From contig CM036255.1 in NCBI GenBank assembly GCA_020698575.1, positions 15,689,501 to 15,753,500 on the forward strand: a stretch of 64,000 nt of DNA, read 5' to 3'. Shown here piece by piece: positions 1 through 10,420 of this stretch (position 1 is the stretch's first letter; every line of letters begins with the position of its first letter). Source of the DNA: Bostrychus sinensis (lineage: Eukaryota > Chordata > Actinopteri > Gobiiformes > Eleotridae). The translations under genes were made by a program, and so were the position numbers. The notes under the pieces were generated by a model. It was not told where the DNA came from, did no database searches, and saw only the letters and a list, made by a program, of their open reading frames with translations.

Positions 1-519
1 CTATTCCACAGTGAAAATAGGTGGAACCTAGGCAGTGATTTGCATTGTGCTACACCTCTGTTTGTTCCTGTCTTCGTCTACGTTTGTCTCTGGAGATGCT
101 CGGCCAGATTGTGTCCCTTGTTAGGAGCCTGTTGTTTGTGGAAATCTGCGGCAGGTGGCTATGCATGCTCTTGTCACAGTCTGCCTCAGGCCTAGTGGAC
201 CCCTATTAGCCAGCGCACATTCAGAGCAGGAGGCTTCCACCGTTTAATAGAGACGTGGGCCAAAAGGACTCACTTCTACCTTTTCTCCAGCTGACTCTCG
301 TTCCCTCTCATGGGACATATTTGGCAGCCCAAAAATATACACAAAATACTACAGATGGAGAAAGGTATTGTGAATATATTTGGTGAATGTGCTCAAGTTA
401 TGTAATTGCATATAAATTTAACAGGAACTACAGTCGTAGTCTTGGGTCTCAAAAGCCTGTTGTTTCAACCAATGCCTTATATGCAAATGCAAATTTAACA
501 AAACTAAATCTTTCACATT
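1..519. other. No gene recognised
   Basis: Apparently unique sequence. Open frames are short and show no recognisable domain, and I see no repeat I can name. Confidence 0.5.
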
Positions 520-645
520 TTATAACCTCCACCAAGAAAGACATATTTCCACTTTTGTTGGTTTGTTTGTTAGCAAAACAGTGCACAAGTTATATAATTT
601 TTGGGTTTAGATGAAATTTTGAAAGAGTTTAAAGTGCCTGACAGG
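520..645 (-). mobile_element. Family B repeat fragment
   Basis: Read on the minus strand it ends in a run of AAC-rich units (GCTAACAAACAAACCAAC) followed by CTTGGTGGAGGTTATAAAA. This matches the 3' part of the family B copies at about 7.6, 9.0, 47 and 61 kb. Upstream it keeps TTTCAAAATTTCATC. The family resembles, from memory, a very common teleost repeat ending in CCTTGGCGGAGGT. No coding capacity. Confidence 0.6.
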
Positions 646-1116
646 TTGAACGACCCATTTCACCATAGCATAGGCACAATCTTAGTATTTATGATTTTGC
701 TGAAATCATGAAATGTATTTAATAGTCTCTAGTCTGAAGTTAGGAGACGTTTTTGTGAGAAATTTTACTTCCGCGTTGAGAGCAGCTGCGAGCTATGACA
801 TCACAAGAGGTAAACAAACTACTACTGTACAGTTATACTGTTTAATACTGTAGGAGCATGGACGAGATAAACCGGAAAATCTCTTTCCACAAATAAAATA
901 TGGACCACAACCAGGTCAATCTGATTCTGTCTGACCTGAGAGAGACCAAGAGCTTGGAGTCAGAATGAAGCTTTGGGTCAGAATGAATGAGGACAGCGCA
1001 GGAATCTCAGTGAGTTTTGCTAAAGCTAATGTGTTTGGTCACAGTAATTAATGTTACTCACTAAATCAAAACAAATATGGAAATTGTTTCGATTAGTATC
1101 CAATCAGTGTGTGGTT

Positions 1117-1149
<33 letters not shown>

Positions 1150-1403
1150 CATGATTAGCCGAAGCCGCTTGTGGTAGCCAGAAACAGGCAGCTGTGGCTG
1201 TGTGTGTCCCCGGGAATAAAGTGACATAGACTCCACTCCTCGCTCATTCTCCCTCTGTCTGCCTGTCACAGCCACTGTGTACTTTTGAATAGAACAGAAA
1301 TTTAGCTTTAGGAGAGGAGCAAGTCCGAAGCTTGTAGCTCTCATGTAGTGACTTTTCCAGAGGTTAAACCACCATTAAACCACAGTCGTGGACCGTTTAC
1401 AAA
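646..1403. other. No gene recognised; poly-T run inside
   Basis: No coding frame with a recognisable domain. The only structured item is the 29-base poly-T. The part around 780-1020 is slightly richer in GC and could be the core of an old transposon, but I found no terminal repeats. Confidence 0.4.
1119..1147. repeat. Poly-T tract (29 nt)
   Basis: Uninterrupted run of T. Such runs often mark the A-tail of a minus-strand retroposon, but the neighbouring sequence is not a recognised SINE. Confidence 0.9.
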
Positions 1404-1440
1404 ATCAACCTCCTAACTATTAAATTGTTAGGAGGTTGAT
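1404..1440. repeat. Perfect 14-bp inverted repeat
   Basis: ATCAACCTCCTAAC (1404-1417) is followed after 9 bases by its exact reverse complement (1427-1440), so the segment can fold as a hairpin. Function unknown; it may be the internal palindrome of a decayed transposon. Confidence 0.85.
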
Positions 1441-2186
1441 ATTAAGTGGAGCAGATGAAGTGCACTGAATATGGCGTGCAGTGCACAGGGGAAGAGCAGG
1501 GAGAGCAGCGCAGGTGATCGAGCCCATATCACTTTATCCCTACGGGACATGTGCAAAGCTGCGGGGCTCTGACTGTGCTGTTTGTGGGAATCACAATTGG
1601 CTTACGGTGTTATGGTAAAATTAAAATATTAAATAAGCAAAACAAATGTTGTTGTCACTTTTATTTAAGTGTTTTTTGTGTTGGTGAAGCCCACAGGACT
1701 GGAGCCTGTCCCGAGGCTGTTGCGCTAACATTAGCATGTCGCTGTGGTCCCGCTTGGTCTCTTTCTAAAGCCTGAACTGGTTTATATCCACGGCCAGCCG
1801 GGTTGCAAGGCTTGTTGTGTGCATTTATTGAGCCCACGCCAGCTCCTGGGAAAGCAAAGACCACCGTCATTGTCCCGGATCCAAGTCCCAAGTCCAGTTC
1901 TAAACTTGGGCTAAAGTTCTACTTCTCCCTCCATCAACATCATATTTGATAAGGCACACTTTCCAAAGAGAAAGCACAAATTTTGACTTTTTCTGTATAA
2001 TACTGACAAATGGTGCTGTAAAATGTGCAGTAACCCTTTACATGGGTATTAACATAGCAGATTAATTATGAAAAAAAAAACTGTCAACTGCGCTTAAAGG
2101 ACAGGCTAAGGAAGAAACTGTTTTTGCATGGGAATTTGGGAAAAATTATTCTCTACCATTTTGATAAAGGGCCTTCTACAAATTAG
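1441..2186. other. No gene recognised
   Basis: Moderately GC-rich to about 1920, then AT-rich. Short frames on both strands at 1551-1891 overlap each other and show no domain. Confidence 0.4.
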
Positions 2187-2231
2187 TTCCCTTAATTTGT
2201 TCCCTTAATGAAATGGAACAAATTAAGGGAA
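2187..2231. repeat. 17-bp inverted repeat
   Basis: TTCCCTTAATTTGTTCC (2187-2203) pairs perfectly with GGAACAAATTAAGGGAA (2215-2231) across an 11-base loop. Part of the left arm (TTCCCTTAAT) is also directly repeated within the loop side. Confidence 0.85.
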
Positions 2232-2267
2232 TTAGTTTTTAGTACCTTCTGTACCATTGTGAGACAT

Positions 2268-2325
2268 GACAGCTTTGTGGTTCATTGAATAGAGCATTTG
2301 CCCCTGAACTAGGAGATCTTTAACT
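2268..2325 (+). mobile_element. tRNA-like SINE head
   Basis: GTGGTTCATTGAATAGAGCA resembles a pol III A box, and a degraded B-box-like stretch (TTAACTCAAAGCC) follows about 40 bases on. Similar heads occur at 20266 (-), 25895 (-), 47095 (-) and 49345 (+). It is too decayed and lacks the cloverleaf needed for a functional tRNA. It may be the 5' end of a SINE whose 3' part is the family A copy 320 bp downstream. Confidence 0.45.
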
Positions 2326-2643
2326 CAAAGCCCATCTTTATAATGGTAAGACTGGGCTAATGATTTGGCAGAAGTCTGTGGTCTAGTTTGTCTTATGCAT
2401 CCTTCTTCTGTGGAAACACATGAATACTTACTCCCTCTTATTAACATTTCTTTACTACTGCATGCTTTTTAAAAGTAAGAACTGATCGTTTAAACCTACA
2501 TTTCACACATAATTTATACTGGAATGCCTTCTGAATACATTTGAGCATACTTGTTGAAGTTTGAAGAAAGTACCAGAATGTGTATCTATTCTAGCAATAG
2601 CCCTGTCTGCAAGAAAATAAAAACATAAATTCAAGATATGGCT

Positions 2644-2798
2644 ATCCAGCCGGTGTACTTTTTGTGCCAGCCCCAAGCATGGATAAATGGAGAGGCTGTG
2701 TCAACAAGGGCATAAAACACATCAAGTCAATTGGTCTCACTTGGAAGCTGATGTAGCAACCCCGGAAAGGAAAAACTGAAAAGAAAGAAGAAGAAATA
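2644..2798 (+). mobile_element. Family A retroposon copy
   Basis: Starts ATCCAGCC, contains GTACTTTTTGTGCC and GGATAAATGGAGAG, and ends in a GAAAGAAGAAGAAA tail. These blocks recur in the same order in the other family A copies. A short internal stretch after CCAGCC is deleted relative to them. Confidence 0.7.
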
Positions 2799-3833
2799 GA
2801 GAATGGTGATACATATTGGCAATGCTGATAACTGATAAATGCTGATTTACATTGGACTAAGGCTATTTAATGGGAAATGTTTAAGTAATAGTATAGTAAG
2901 TAAGTAAGTAATAGTGATGGTAATAGTAAAGTCATCTGTCTGACTGGCTGAAGAAAGAATGTAACAACGCACAAGCATGATGAGAAGCAGAGTGCCAGAG
3001 GTTAAACCCAGCAGGAGAGACAGCTGATTGGCCAGGTTTGAATGTTACTCTGAGATAAATGGATTCATCTGTGCCTTGGTGCCAAACATGCAGCAGCAGG
3101 TGATTTACAAGCAGCCACTTGACACACTAAATCTATGGATCTCTGCAGGAAGATGGCAGTCGTGTGGCGTAGTGAAATCAGAACAGAAAAACAAAAGCCG
3201 TAAGAAACGTCCTTGAGTTCCCGTTCTTGGCAGTTAGGGAAGGCAGTGCATTTGTGATTAATCTTGCTCAATAATGCGCCTTTTTGTGAAGAATTTCTTT
3301 TTTATGGACCACATTTTCTCTTGTATAAAGACCCTCAATCAATCACCATTAGCATACCTCTTGGCTCAAGTTCACTTGATTAATTAAATTCAATAGCTCT
3401 AGTCAAAGTTTCATGTTGTGCTATCTACCATCATTCATTGAGAATTAAAAGCTTTCAAACTTCAATATGCAGCATATTAAACTGTACAGGGCAAAAGTAA
3501 GCAGAGTGAAAGAAAGGAAACTCAACATTTGGGACTGCTGTTATTATCATTCTGACTTTGTTTGCTCCAACACACACTCACACACAGACCTATGGCTGTG
3601 GAAAAAGGTTCAGCAGATGGTAAGTTGCAGCAGGTGGATTTCTCTTACATCTCCCTTCAACACAACCTTCAGTGTGGGAAAGAAAGATAAAACTGTGGCT
3701 AAATAAAAGCTAAGTGCATGTTAAATCAGCTGCACCTGTGAATCGCAATGGCATTGAAAGCTGCTTTAGAATTTATTATTGACATACTTTATAAATCCAT
3801 TTATTTATATAAAAAGTTGTGGTGAGGTAATGA
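2799..3833. other. No gene recognised
   Basis: Holds a short (TAAG)n tract at 2895-2911 and small unsupported frames. No transposon ends or domains seen. Confidence 0.45.
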
Positions 3834-3960
3834 AGGTGCATCTCAATAAATGAGAAGATTATGGAAATGTCAGTGTGTTTTAGTTGGAAAAGTGTGATTC
3901 TCAATTGTGAACTAATGAAATAAATACACCTCATGGTATTGTAGATTATTGATGTACACC
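3834..3960 (+). mobile_element. Tc1/mariner terminal fragment
   Basis: AGGTGCATCTCAATAAATGA followed by AGATTATGGAAA resembles the terminal inverted repeat of a fish mariner. The matching end, in decayed form, bounds the small element at 44242-44467. No second end is visible here, so it is a solo terminal piece. Confidence 0.5.
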
Positions 3961-4099
3961 ATGGTAAAGACAAAACAAAAAGGAAAGCCACAAAGGTAGA
4001 CTGTCTTGTGACTCCTTATGGTTGGAGTTTTAGCATCTGGAATCAAACCAACCACTATATCTATAAGGAACATATTTAGATATTGCATACGTATTAGAA

Positions 4100-4320
4100 A
4101 TGTTAATAATAATAATGCATTAGATTAATATAGCGCCTTTCTAGATACCCAAAGCGCTTTACATTGCACGATTCATTCACTCCTCAGTCACACTTGGTGG
4201 TAGTAAGTGACTTTTGTAGCAACATTTGGCCTGGGACAGACTGACAGAAGCGTGGCTGCGCCTACAGCCCCTCCGGCCACCACCAAATGCAGCCACACTG
4301 ACACATTCATACATGGTTAA
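4100..4320. mobile_element. Family D interspersed repeat
   Basis: Contains TATAGCGCCTTTCTAGATAC, CAAAGCGCTTTACATT and GGTGGTAGTAAGTGACTTTTG. A second diverged copy lies at 40170-40435, where a reverse-oriented tRNA-like head is also present. This copy lacks the head. From memory the motif is a common teleost SINE-like repeat. Confidence 0.6.
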
Positions 4321-4399
4321 CAGATTAATTGTCATTAAGGCTGTGCTTGATAATTAATCATTATGTGTTAATAATTAATCATTATGCTGTACAGTAGAG

Positions 4400-4740
4400 C
4401 AGGAGTTCTCAAACTTTTTGGGTCAGGGACCCCTTACAGGAGAGAAAAAATCCCATGGACCCACTTATAGCATCCTCCGCTCCTGATCCACAGGTGCGGA
4501 GTTGTGATGCGTCACAATCATCAGGAGTTTTAAATGTCCTAAAACCAAATATAAGTGAGGGTAATTTTCCCAGGTTGTTTCTTTTATTGCCATAGTGGTT
4601 CCCATTAACATTAATGAATGTTTAACATTACATACGCAAACAAAATTAATCATTATAAATTATTATCAATCAATTAAAAAATAAAATAAAATTGCAGACC
4701 ACCAACCCATCAATGGTCAAACCCAGTTTGAGAATGGTGG
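4400..4740. mobile_element. hAT-type MITE, 341 bp
   Basis: Flanked by a perfect 8-bp direct duplication CAGTAGAG (4392-4399 and 4741-4748). The ends are imperfect inverted repeats sharing TTCTCAAACT on the left and AGTTTGAGAA on the right. Eight-base duplications with short terminal repeats are the signature of hAT transposons. No transposase frame. Confidence 0.85.
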
Positions 4741-4984
4741 CAGTAGAGTACAGTACAATCTGAGAACCTGCTGTGATGACAGAGCAAAGCTGCACATAAT
4801 GTATTGTGTCTGCACAGGTTTGTTTAAACCCATGTGATAGAAAATTTGCTGTTAATCTTAATTAGTGTGTGCTATTAATTATGTGTGTTTATGACGCATC
4901 GCTATTACTGCAGTATCCATGAGTTGTGTGAGTAGCAGTCGCATATCAGAGACTACTCTTTTTTTCTTAGAGCTGACACACATA

Positions 4985-5155
4985 CGTACACTGACCTACA
5001 AATATTCACTCTTACATTTATTCAGTTAGGTGAACTGGTGACTCAAAATTGCCCTAACAAATGCATGCCTTTGGACACTGGGAGGAAGCTGTAGTGTCTT
5101 TGCAGACTCCCTTCACTCAGACAGATCATTTAACCACTCTGCTACCATTCACCTG
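4985..5155 (-). mobile_element. Family C tRNA-derived SINE, decayed
   Basis: On the minus strand it runs from a tRNA-like head (GCAGAGTGGTTAAATGATC) through AGACTCC-like and CAGTGTCC blocks to GGGCAATTTTGAGTCACC. These match, in order, the better preserved copies at 36690 and 54481. Old and degenerate. Confidence 0.5.
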
Positions 5156-5879
5156 CCGTTACAATCAAAATAACAGCAGTCAAATGCACAATTCACAAAA
5201 TAAGATATAGACAGATTTTGACTGTAATTTGTTGGTTTATTAGTATATAAAACAGCTGCAAAGCCGACCTGTGATAAACAGAGCAGCTTGAACACAGCCA
5301 ACAACAGACTGTGACTTCACAAGCCCAATTTGTAAATGAAAGCCTAATAAAGCCTAAGGACTCTCTGGAATCCATTATAAAACACTTGTATGGCATTATT
5401 ACTCACTTGGTGTAATTAATATAAATGGAATGAGGTAAATACACTGAGAAAATGACCTTTAAAGTCTGTTTAAAGCACTGTAAAGTGAGTAAGAGAGGAC
5501 CAGGCAAAAGACTGCACAAGGTCAAGTCTGAAGGAGAACCAACATTACTGAAGTGAGAAGAATGAATTACATGTAGGTTTGGGGTCGCAACAACTCCATA
5601 AAAAAAAACGCTACAAGTAAGTTTCTTAAAGTAACTTGAAAGAATGTATTGATTGAGCATGCCCAATCTCTCCCTGGGCATGCTGTTCGAACGCCTAGTG
5701 CCTTTGATGGAGTAAGACTGATAGGCTTTAGTTTTCAACTTTGGAACAAGAAAAACACAGAAGTAGCAGAGTTAGACTTGATCAGAAATAAGGTGTGACA
5801 GTCACAGGGCACTGCTGCAAGGGCCCAACAAAATATTCACTTCCTTACAGGGATATTGTTAGTAGACCTTAACTAATCC
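5156..5879. other. No gene recognised
   Basis: AT-rich. A minus-strand frame of 111 codons at 5403-5738 has no recognisable domain and no supporting signals, and I read it as chance. Confidence 0.45.
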
Positions 5880-6015
5880 AACAAGCTAGTGTACTTTCTG
5901 GTGCTGGATAAACTTGGATAAATGGAGGAAAAGCTTGGAAAAGTGGAGGAAAGACATCTGGCATGAGACCAGTGGCAATTGCTCATTGGCAACAAGAGAA
6001 GCTGAACTTCCCCTA
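5880..6015 (+). mobile_element. Family A retroposon copy, degraded
   Basis: Contains GCTAGTGTACTTTCTGGTGC, CTTGGATAAATGGAGGAAAA, GACATCTGGCATGAGACC and a decayed GAGAAGCTGAA end. These match family A in order, with a small internal duplication around TGGATAAA. Confidence 0.55.
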
Positions 6016-7639
6016 AAATTTCATAAATGGTCCAATATGCACTGTTGAATTTCATAAAATTACATATTAAGTTATATTAAAAGTGGCTAGATTACATTTA
6101 ATTTTGCGAGTTTAGCTTGGTTCTGTGACACAATCCTCCTCTCACTTCAGAGCAGCTCAGACACTGTGTAAATCCCTGTTGACCTGAGCTTCAATGGATC
6201 TCAATAGAGAGGAAAACAAATGTTTCTTTTCATTGCAAAAATGCAACACGGTAATTGGATAAATGCACCCCTGGATGCTCAGCGCCTCTGTGAATCATTG
6301 CAGTAGTGGGCGTGCCATGACACTGGCTGATCGATGACGAATGGCAGAACTGCAGGAAGATTTTGACTGATAGTCCAGTGAGCGCCAATAGTGCAGTTCA
6401 CCCCAGCTTCACAGCATGGGATGAGTTGTAACAAGAGAAGAAACAGTCCTGTGCTGAACAAGCTGTCTGGAGTTTAAAGCAAAGTGATTTAATTTTTTTT
6501 TTATTTTTTTTTTTGGTAGATATTTAAAAAGCAGTTTTTAAAGTTGAAGACATGAAGACATGATTCAGCCAGTCTGGATGAGTGAGAGTCTTCACAAACA
6601 CGTCTGTACTTTCTACACACTAAATAACAAACTGTTATAGCATTGTAGAGTTTGCATCTTGTTTTAGTTTTGTTTGTTCATTCAGTGTCAGTGTTGTAGG
6701 GAGACTAGCCTGATAGTTAGTCGAGGATTAAGGTATACTTTACTTGTGTTGATGTTTTGTGCTTCCCCTGTATTAAAGACCAGCAGCAGCCGCTGTGTGA
6801 GGCATATGCCAAATTAATACACAGAATAAATCACTGCATGCTTGGAGGCAGATGAGTTAATAATTAACATAAGTTAATAATATAACATAACCAGTAACAT
6901 AACATTAATCAGAAATGCTAAGACTTAGGTGACTTGGGGCAAAGTTGACCCAAAAAGCGTATTTATCCACAGAGGAAACAATAAGATTTACTTACATGTA
7001 TTTTGACAAACCAAAGGTTTTGATAATAAATCAATAACTGAGTGATCTGTTTACCATGGCACAGGTGGCTGCATGGGAAACAGGAAAACATTGAAGAACA
7101 GATGTTCCAAGCTGCAAATTTCTGCTTGGGGCAGTTGGTGAAAGGAAAGTCTGGCCTATGTAAATTTTAAAATGGTGAATGTGTGGAAAAATGTTTTGGG
7201 CTCAGCCACCGGCAGGTCTGTGTATAACCCCTCTGTGACAGAGAACAGAGACCGAACAGGAGCTCACATAAGCACTGGGTAGATAATGTGCATGTTTATC
7301 TCTGTCTCTCTCTCTTACAAAGTCTGTCAACATTAACTTTTAAATGAACCCAATTTAGTTATGTGTAACAAAAAAATTACATTTTCTGTGTAAAATGTCC
7401 TATTTTGTCCCTTCAGCTTCACACTTGACTTGAATATATACTCTCTTTGCAATGACACAATGAACTGCTAAATTCAGACCCATTTCTCATTGTTAGAGTA
7501 TAGGTGCCAGAAATAAGTGGCAAGAATAAAACTTTTGGGTAGAACAAAAAACAATCAATATACAAATAGAGAGAGTAGACTTCCACTAAGGCATTACAGT
7601 TCCAAAGTTACAGAACTGTGAGAAAAATTCAGACCATAC
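6016..7639. other. No gene recognised
   Basis: Mostly AT-rich unique sequence with T-rich tracts near 6489-6514. GGGGCAAAGTTGACCCAAAA at 6935-6954 looks like a piece of a fish interspersed repeat but I could not bound it. Confidence 0.4.
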
Positions 7640-7885
7640 CAAAAATTACTGTGTTGTTCCCTTCTTCATTTTTGATAATTCTTGAAAATTTGCTTGTGAC
7701 ATTATGTTATGTTGCTATAACAGACGAAAGTGGCCTTATCTCGCAATGGGAAACAACCTGGATGCATATGATGTTTGTCTTTGGCCAATTCATCCAAAAC
7801 TAACCACAGATTTTGAGTTATGTTAGTCACAAATAAATAAAAAACAAATAAACAAAGCCAACAAAAATCTCCTTGGTGAATAAAA
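7640..7885 (+). mobile_element. Family B repeat copy
   Basis: Contains CTTATCTCGCAATGGGAA, then GATTTTGAGTTATGTTAG, a run of CAAATAAATAAAAAACAAATAA units and CTCCTTGGTGAA. That order is diagnostic of family B in this window. No coding capacity. Confidence 0.6.
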
Positions 7886-8626
7886 AAAATTGTGTTTTTT
7901 TCAAGCCTTTAACAACAAACTGTTGCTCAGAACTTATTAAAAGATGTGTGAGAAAGAAAAGCATGCGTAGCAACCTCACACGAGAGTCATTTGGCTGTGG
8001 CGTTGGTTATAGAAGTGCTGGAGTGGCTCTTGACATTACAGCTTGTTGAGAAAGCGTTATCTGTGGTTAACGCTGGGCACACTTTACACAGAAGCAGCTG
8101 TACCAGGGTGCTCTTGGCCTTTCACACCCACTCCGTCACCCCAGTTTAAATGTCACGCCGACATTAGCTTCTGAAGGCCGGGGTGGATGCAAGCGGTGGG
8201 CACTCAGCTGGGGTCCAGGCCCTAACATACACACACAAGTTCACAACCACACAAAGTTTCAAATGTACTATATATTGTCTAAATTTACACAGCACCTGGC
8301 AACCCACTTTTCAGGAGATGTGGAGATTTATGAGGTTTTTCTTGATGGGTAGCTAAAAGTAGGACTCCCTGGTACGAGTTTATAAAAATTTTATGGACTA
8401 GTACTCAATTTGTTTTTTTTTTATTACTTCCTGACAAAAACTGCAGTAACAGTACAAAATTGCAATATAAATAATCTCTGAAAAGAAGACTATGACTATA
8501 TTAATAAATATTTTAGTAAATGACAACCTTCAGCTAGCACCAGTGTCCAATCCCACATTTGAATACATGTATCTTGAACAAAACAAATGCAGCTATAGAT
8601 CAGAAATTTAGAAAATAACTAGAATC
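7886..8626. other. No gene recognised
   Basis: The segment near 7970-8230 is richer in GC and free of named repeats. The rest is AT-rich. No coding or RNA gene signal. Confidence 0.4.
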
Positions 8627-8634
8627 ACTTAGAG

Positions 8635-8934
8635 CACTGGTTCCCCAAGTGTGGGCCGGGTCCACAAAGGTAGTGCGGGCAGGCTCCCAGAGGCTCTCCA
8701 TATTAACTACATAAAAAGAAGTTGAGTTTGAAATGAATTACAGTCATATGCTTGTTGAAAAAAATTACTTTAAAACAATTTTTAGCCAACAGTCAGTGTT
8801 TTTTGTAACGTTTTATAGAAATATATGGAGAAAAACATGACATAGACTTGAGAAGCTGCATAGTTATAGGGGGTCCGCATGGGATTTTTGGAAATGTAAG
8901 GGCGTCGCGACACTCTTAACTTTGGGAATGGCTG
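8635..8934. mobile_element. hAT-type MITE, 300 bp
   Basis: Left end CACTGGTTCCCCAAGTGTGG and right end AACTTTGGGAATGGCTG are imperfect inverted repeats. They are flanked by 8-bp duplications differing at one base: ACTTAGAG (8627-8634) and ACTTAGAA (8935-8942). The CAGTGGTTCCCAA terminus is typical of hAT. Non-coding. Confidence 0.82.
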
Positions 8935-9039
8935 ACTTAGAAAGCACTGACATCCTCCAAGGCACTGTCCCTATCTCGCAATGATTACATAAGACTGAAC
9001 ACGAACCAGCAAGAAGCCATTGAACCGCCAAGTCCTTTC

Positions 9040-9300
9040 ATCTCATAATGTTAAAGAATCCTTTTTCTCTGGAATTAGTATCTTTGGCCCTGTCTTGCAA
9101 TAGAACAGAATCTCCACAAAGTTTCCACATCCACACCAAAAATGAATCATTTCTTAAGAAGATCATTACTAACCTGTCATCAAATTGCACCATTACTTTT
9201 TTAAGTCATCTTGCCAACCAACGCCAGGAAAAACATTTCTTGCTTGGTGGAGATTCATTTATTCATCTGTTACTGCTTATTCCTGTTAGATGTTATGGAT
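9040..9300 (+). mobile_element. Family B repeat copy
   Basis: Contains TTGGCCCTGTCTTGCAATAG, CCACACCAAAAATGAATCAT, an AACCTGTCATCAAATTGCACC block, TTTTAAGTCATCTTGCC and a final TGCTTGGTGGAG. These line up in order with the copy at 46995-47350. An open frame of 84 codons spans it but is only repeat sequence. Confidence 0.6.
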
Positions 9301-9384
9301 GACAACTATGGGCCTTAGGTGGGGTCATGGGCAGACACACCATAGAGGTCACAGAGGTCCGGACTTCAGTATTTTTCTATTGCT

Positions 9385-9672
9385 AGACTTAACCAGATCT
9401 AAGCCAGGTCTAAACCAGGCCAAAAACAGGACTAAACCAGGACTAACATAGGTATAAACCAGGGATGAACAAGGACGAAACCAGGGCTTAACCAGGACTA
9501 AACCAGGAACAAAATCAGGGCCTAACCAGGACTAAATCAGGATTAAACCAGGAAAAAAAAACCACTCTAAACCAGAACTTATTTATGAAAAAGACAGGAC
9601 TAAACCAAGTTTAAACCAGGTCTAAACAAGGACTAAACCAGGACTGAACCAGGTTTAAACAATTACTAAACT
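9385..9672. repeat. Minisatellite, ~11-bp unit GGACTAAACCA
   Basis: About 25 imperfect head-to-tail units of GGACTAAACCA and variants (GGTCTAAACCA, GGGCTTAACCA). Spacing slips by one or a few bases at several points, showing an old array. Non-coding. Confidence 0.92.
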
Positions 9673-9704
9673 GGCCATCAACATTATGGATCTCATTTCT
9701 AAAA

Positions 9705-9830
9705 TCTTGTGTACGACCATGGGTGGGGTACACCCTGGACAGTGGCCAGTTAGTCACAGGGCTGACACAAAGACACAGACAGACAGACAACCATTCACTC
9801 TCGCATTAACTCACCAAGAACTGATTTTAA
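9705..9830 (-). mobile_element. Family C SINE fragment
   Basis: GGGGTACACCCTGGACAGTG, GTCACAGGGCTGACACAAAG and ACAACCATTCACTCTCGCAT are the reverse complements of the 3' body blocks of family C. The tRNA-like head is absent, so the copy is 5'-truncated or has decayed. Confidence 0.6.
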
Positions 9831-10029
9831 TCCATTTCCTCTCTATTTGCAGAATGATGTTCATGGGACCACTCCCAGTCTATTCCTGGGCACATGTCAC
9901 AAAGCCACTCACATGTAGAGCCAGCCTGTCATGGGTCATCTGCTTGCCACCGGTTCACTGTCAGAGAGGCTGCACTGGTCTGGAACAACACAACACCAAG
10001 TCCCCCACACATACAGAATAAACTACTGC

Positions 10030-10420
10030 TCAGTCTTTAGAGCCACTACGGTGGGGCATCATCCCTCACGGAGCGCCTGGCACGTCATAAGTCACCTGCT
10101 GAAGAGGGTGGGGGGGGCTCGAGATGGAGCGATGAATGAGGCAGGGACGGGAGGGGGAGTGCCGAAGCGGGGTAACCCAATTTGTTAGTCATGGATAAAT
10201 AGAGGTCTGCGAGGTAAATCACCGCGGAGAGAGCAAATGAAATAAGGATGGAGAGGGAGAGGGGCAGGAGGAGCCGCGTGTGAGAATAAACAACCCGGGA
10301 TAATGTAAATAATGCCAACCGGGCCCACTGGCGAGAGGCTATATTTCAATATTGAGCACATATAAAAGTTACGGAGATAAATCAGAAGTGCTGCCGTACT
10401 GTACTTAAAAAGCATAAATC
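10030..10420. promoter_or_regulatory. Candidate conserved non-coding element
   Basis: GC-richer, repeat-free island between AT-rich flanks. It contains two forkhead-like motifs close together (AATAAACA near 10285 and GTAAATA near 10305) and long stretches without simple repeats. Overlapping open frames on both strands show no domain. Conservation cannot be judged from one sequence, so this is only a candidate enhancer. Confidence 0.22.

Noticed and set aside
2268..2325. Possible functional tRNA gene
   Set aside because: A- and B-box-like motifs are degenerate, no cloverleaf or terminator T run fits, and similar pieces recur as SINE heads.
9385..9672. CRISPR-like array
   Set aside because: Units are about 11 bp head to tail with no spacers, and the setting is a vertebrate genome; it is a minisatellite.
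9686..10188. Two overlapping plus-strand frames of 111 and 85 codons
   Set aside because: They begin in a family C fragment and run in different phases with no domain or splice support.
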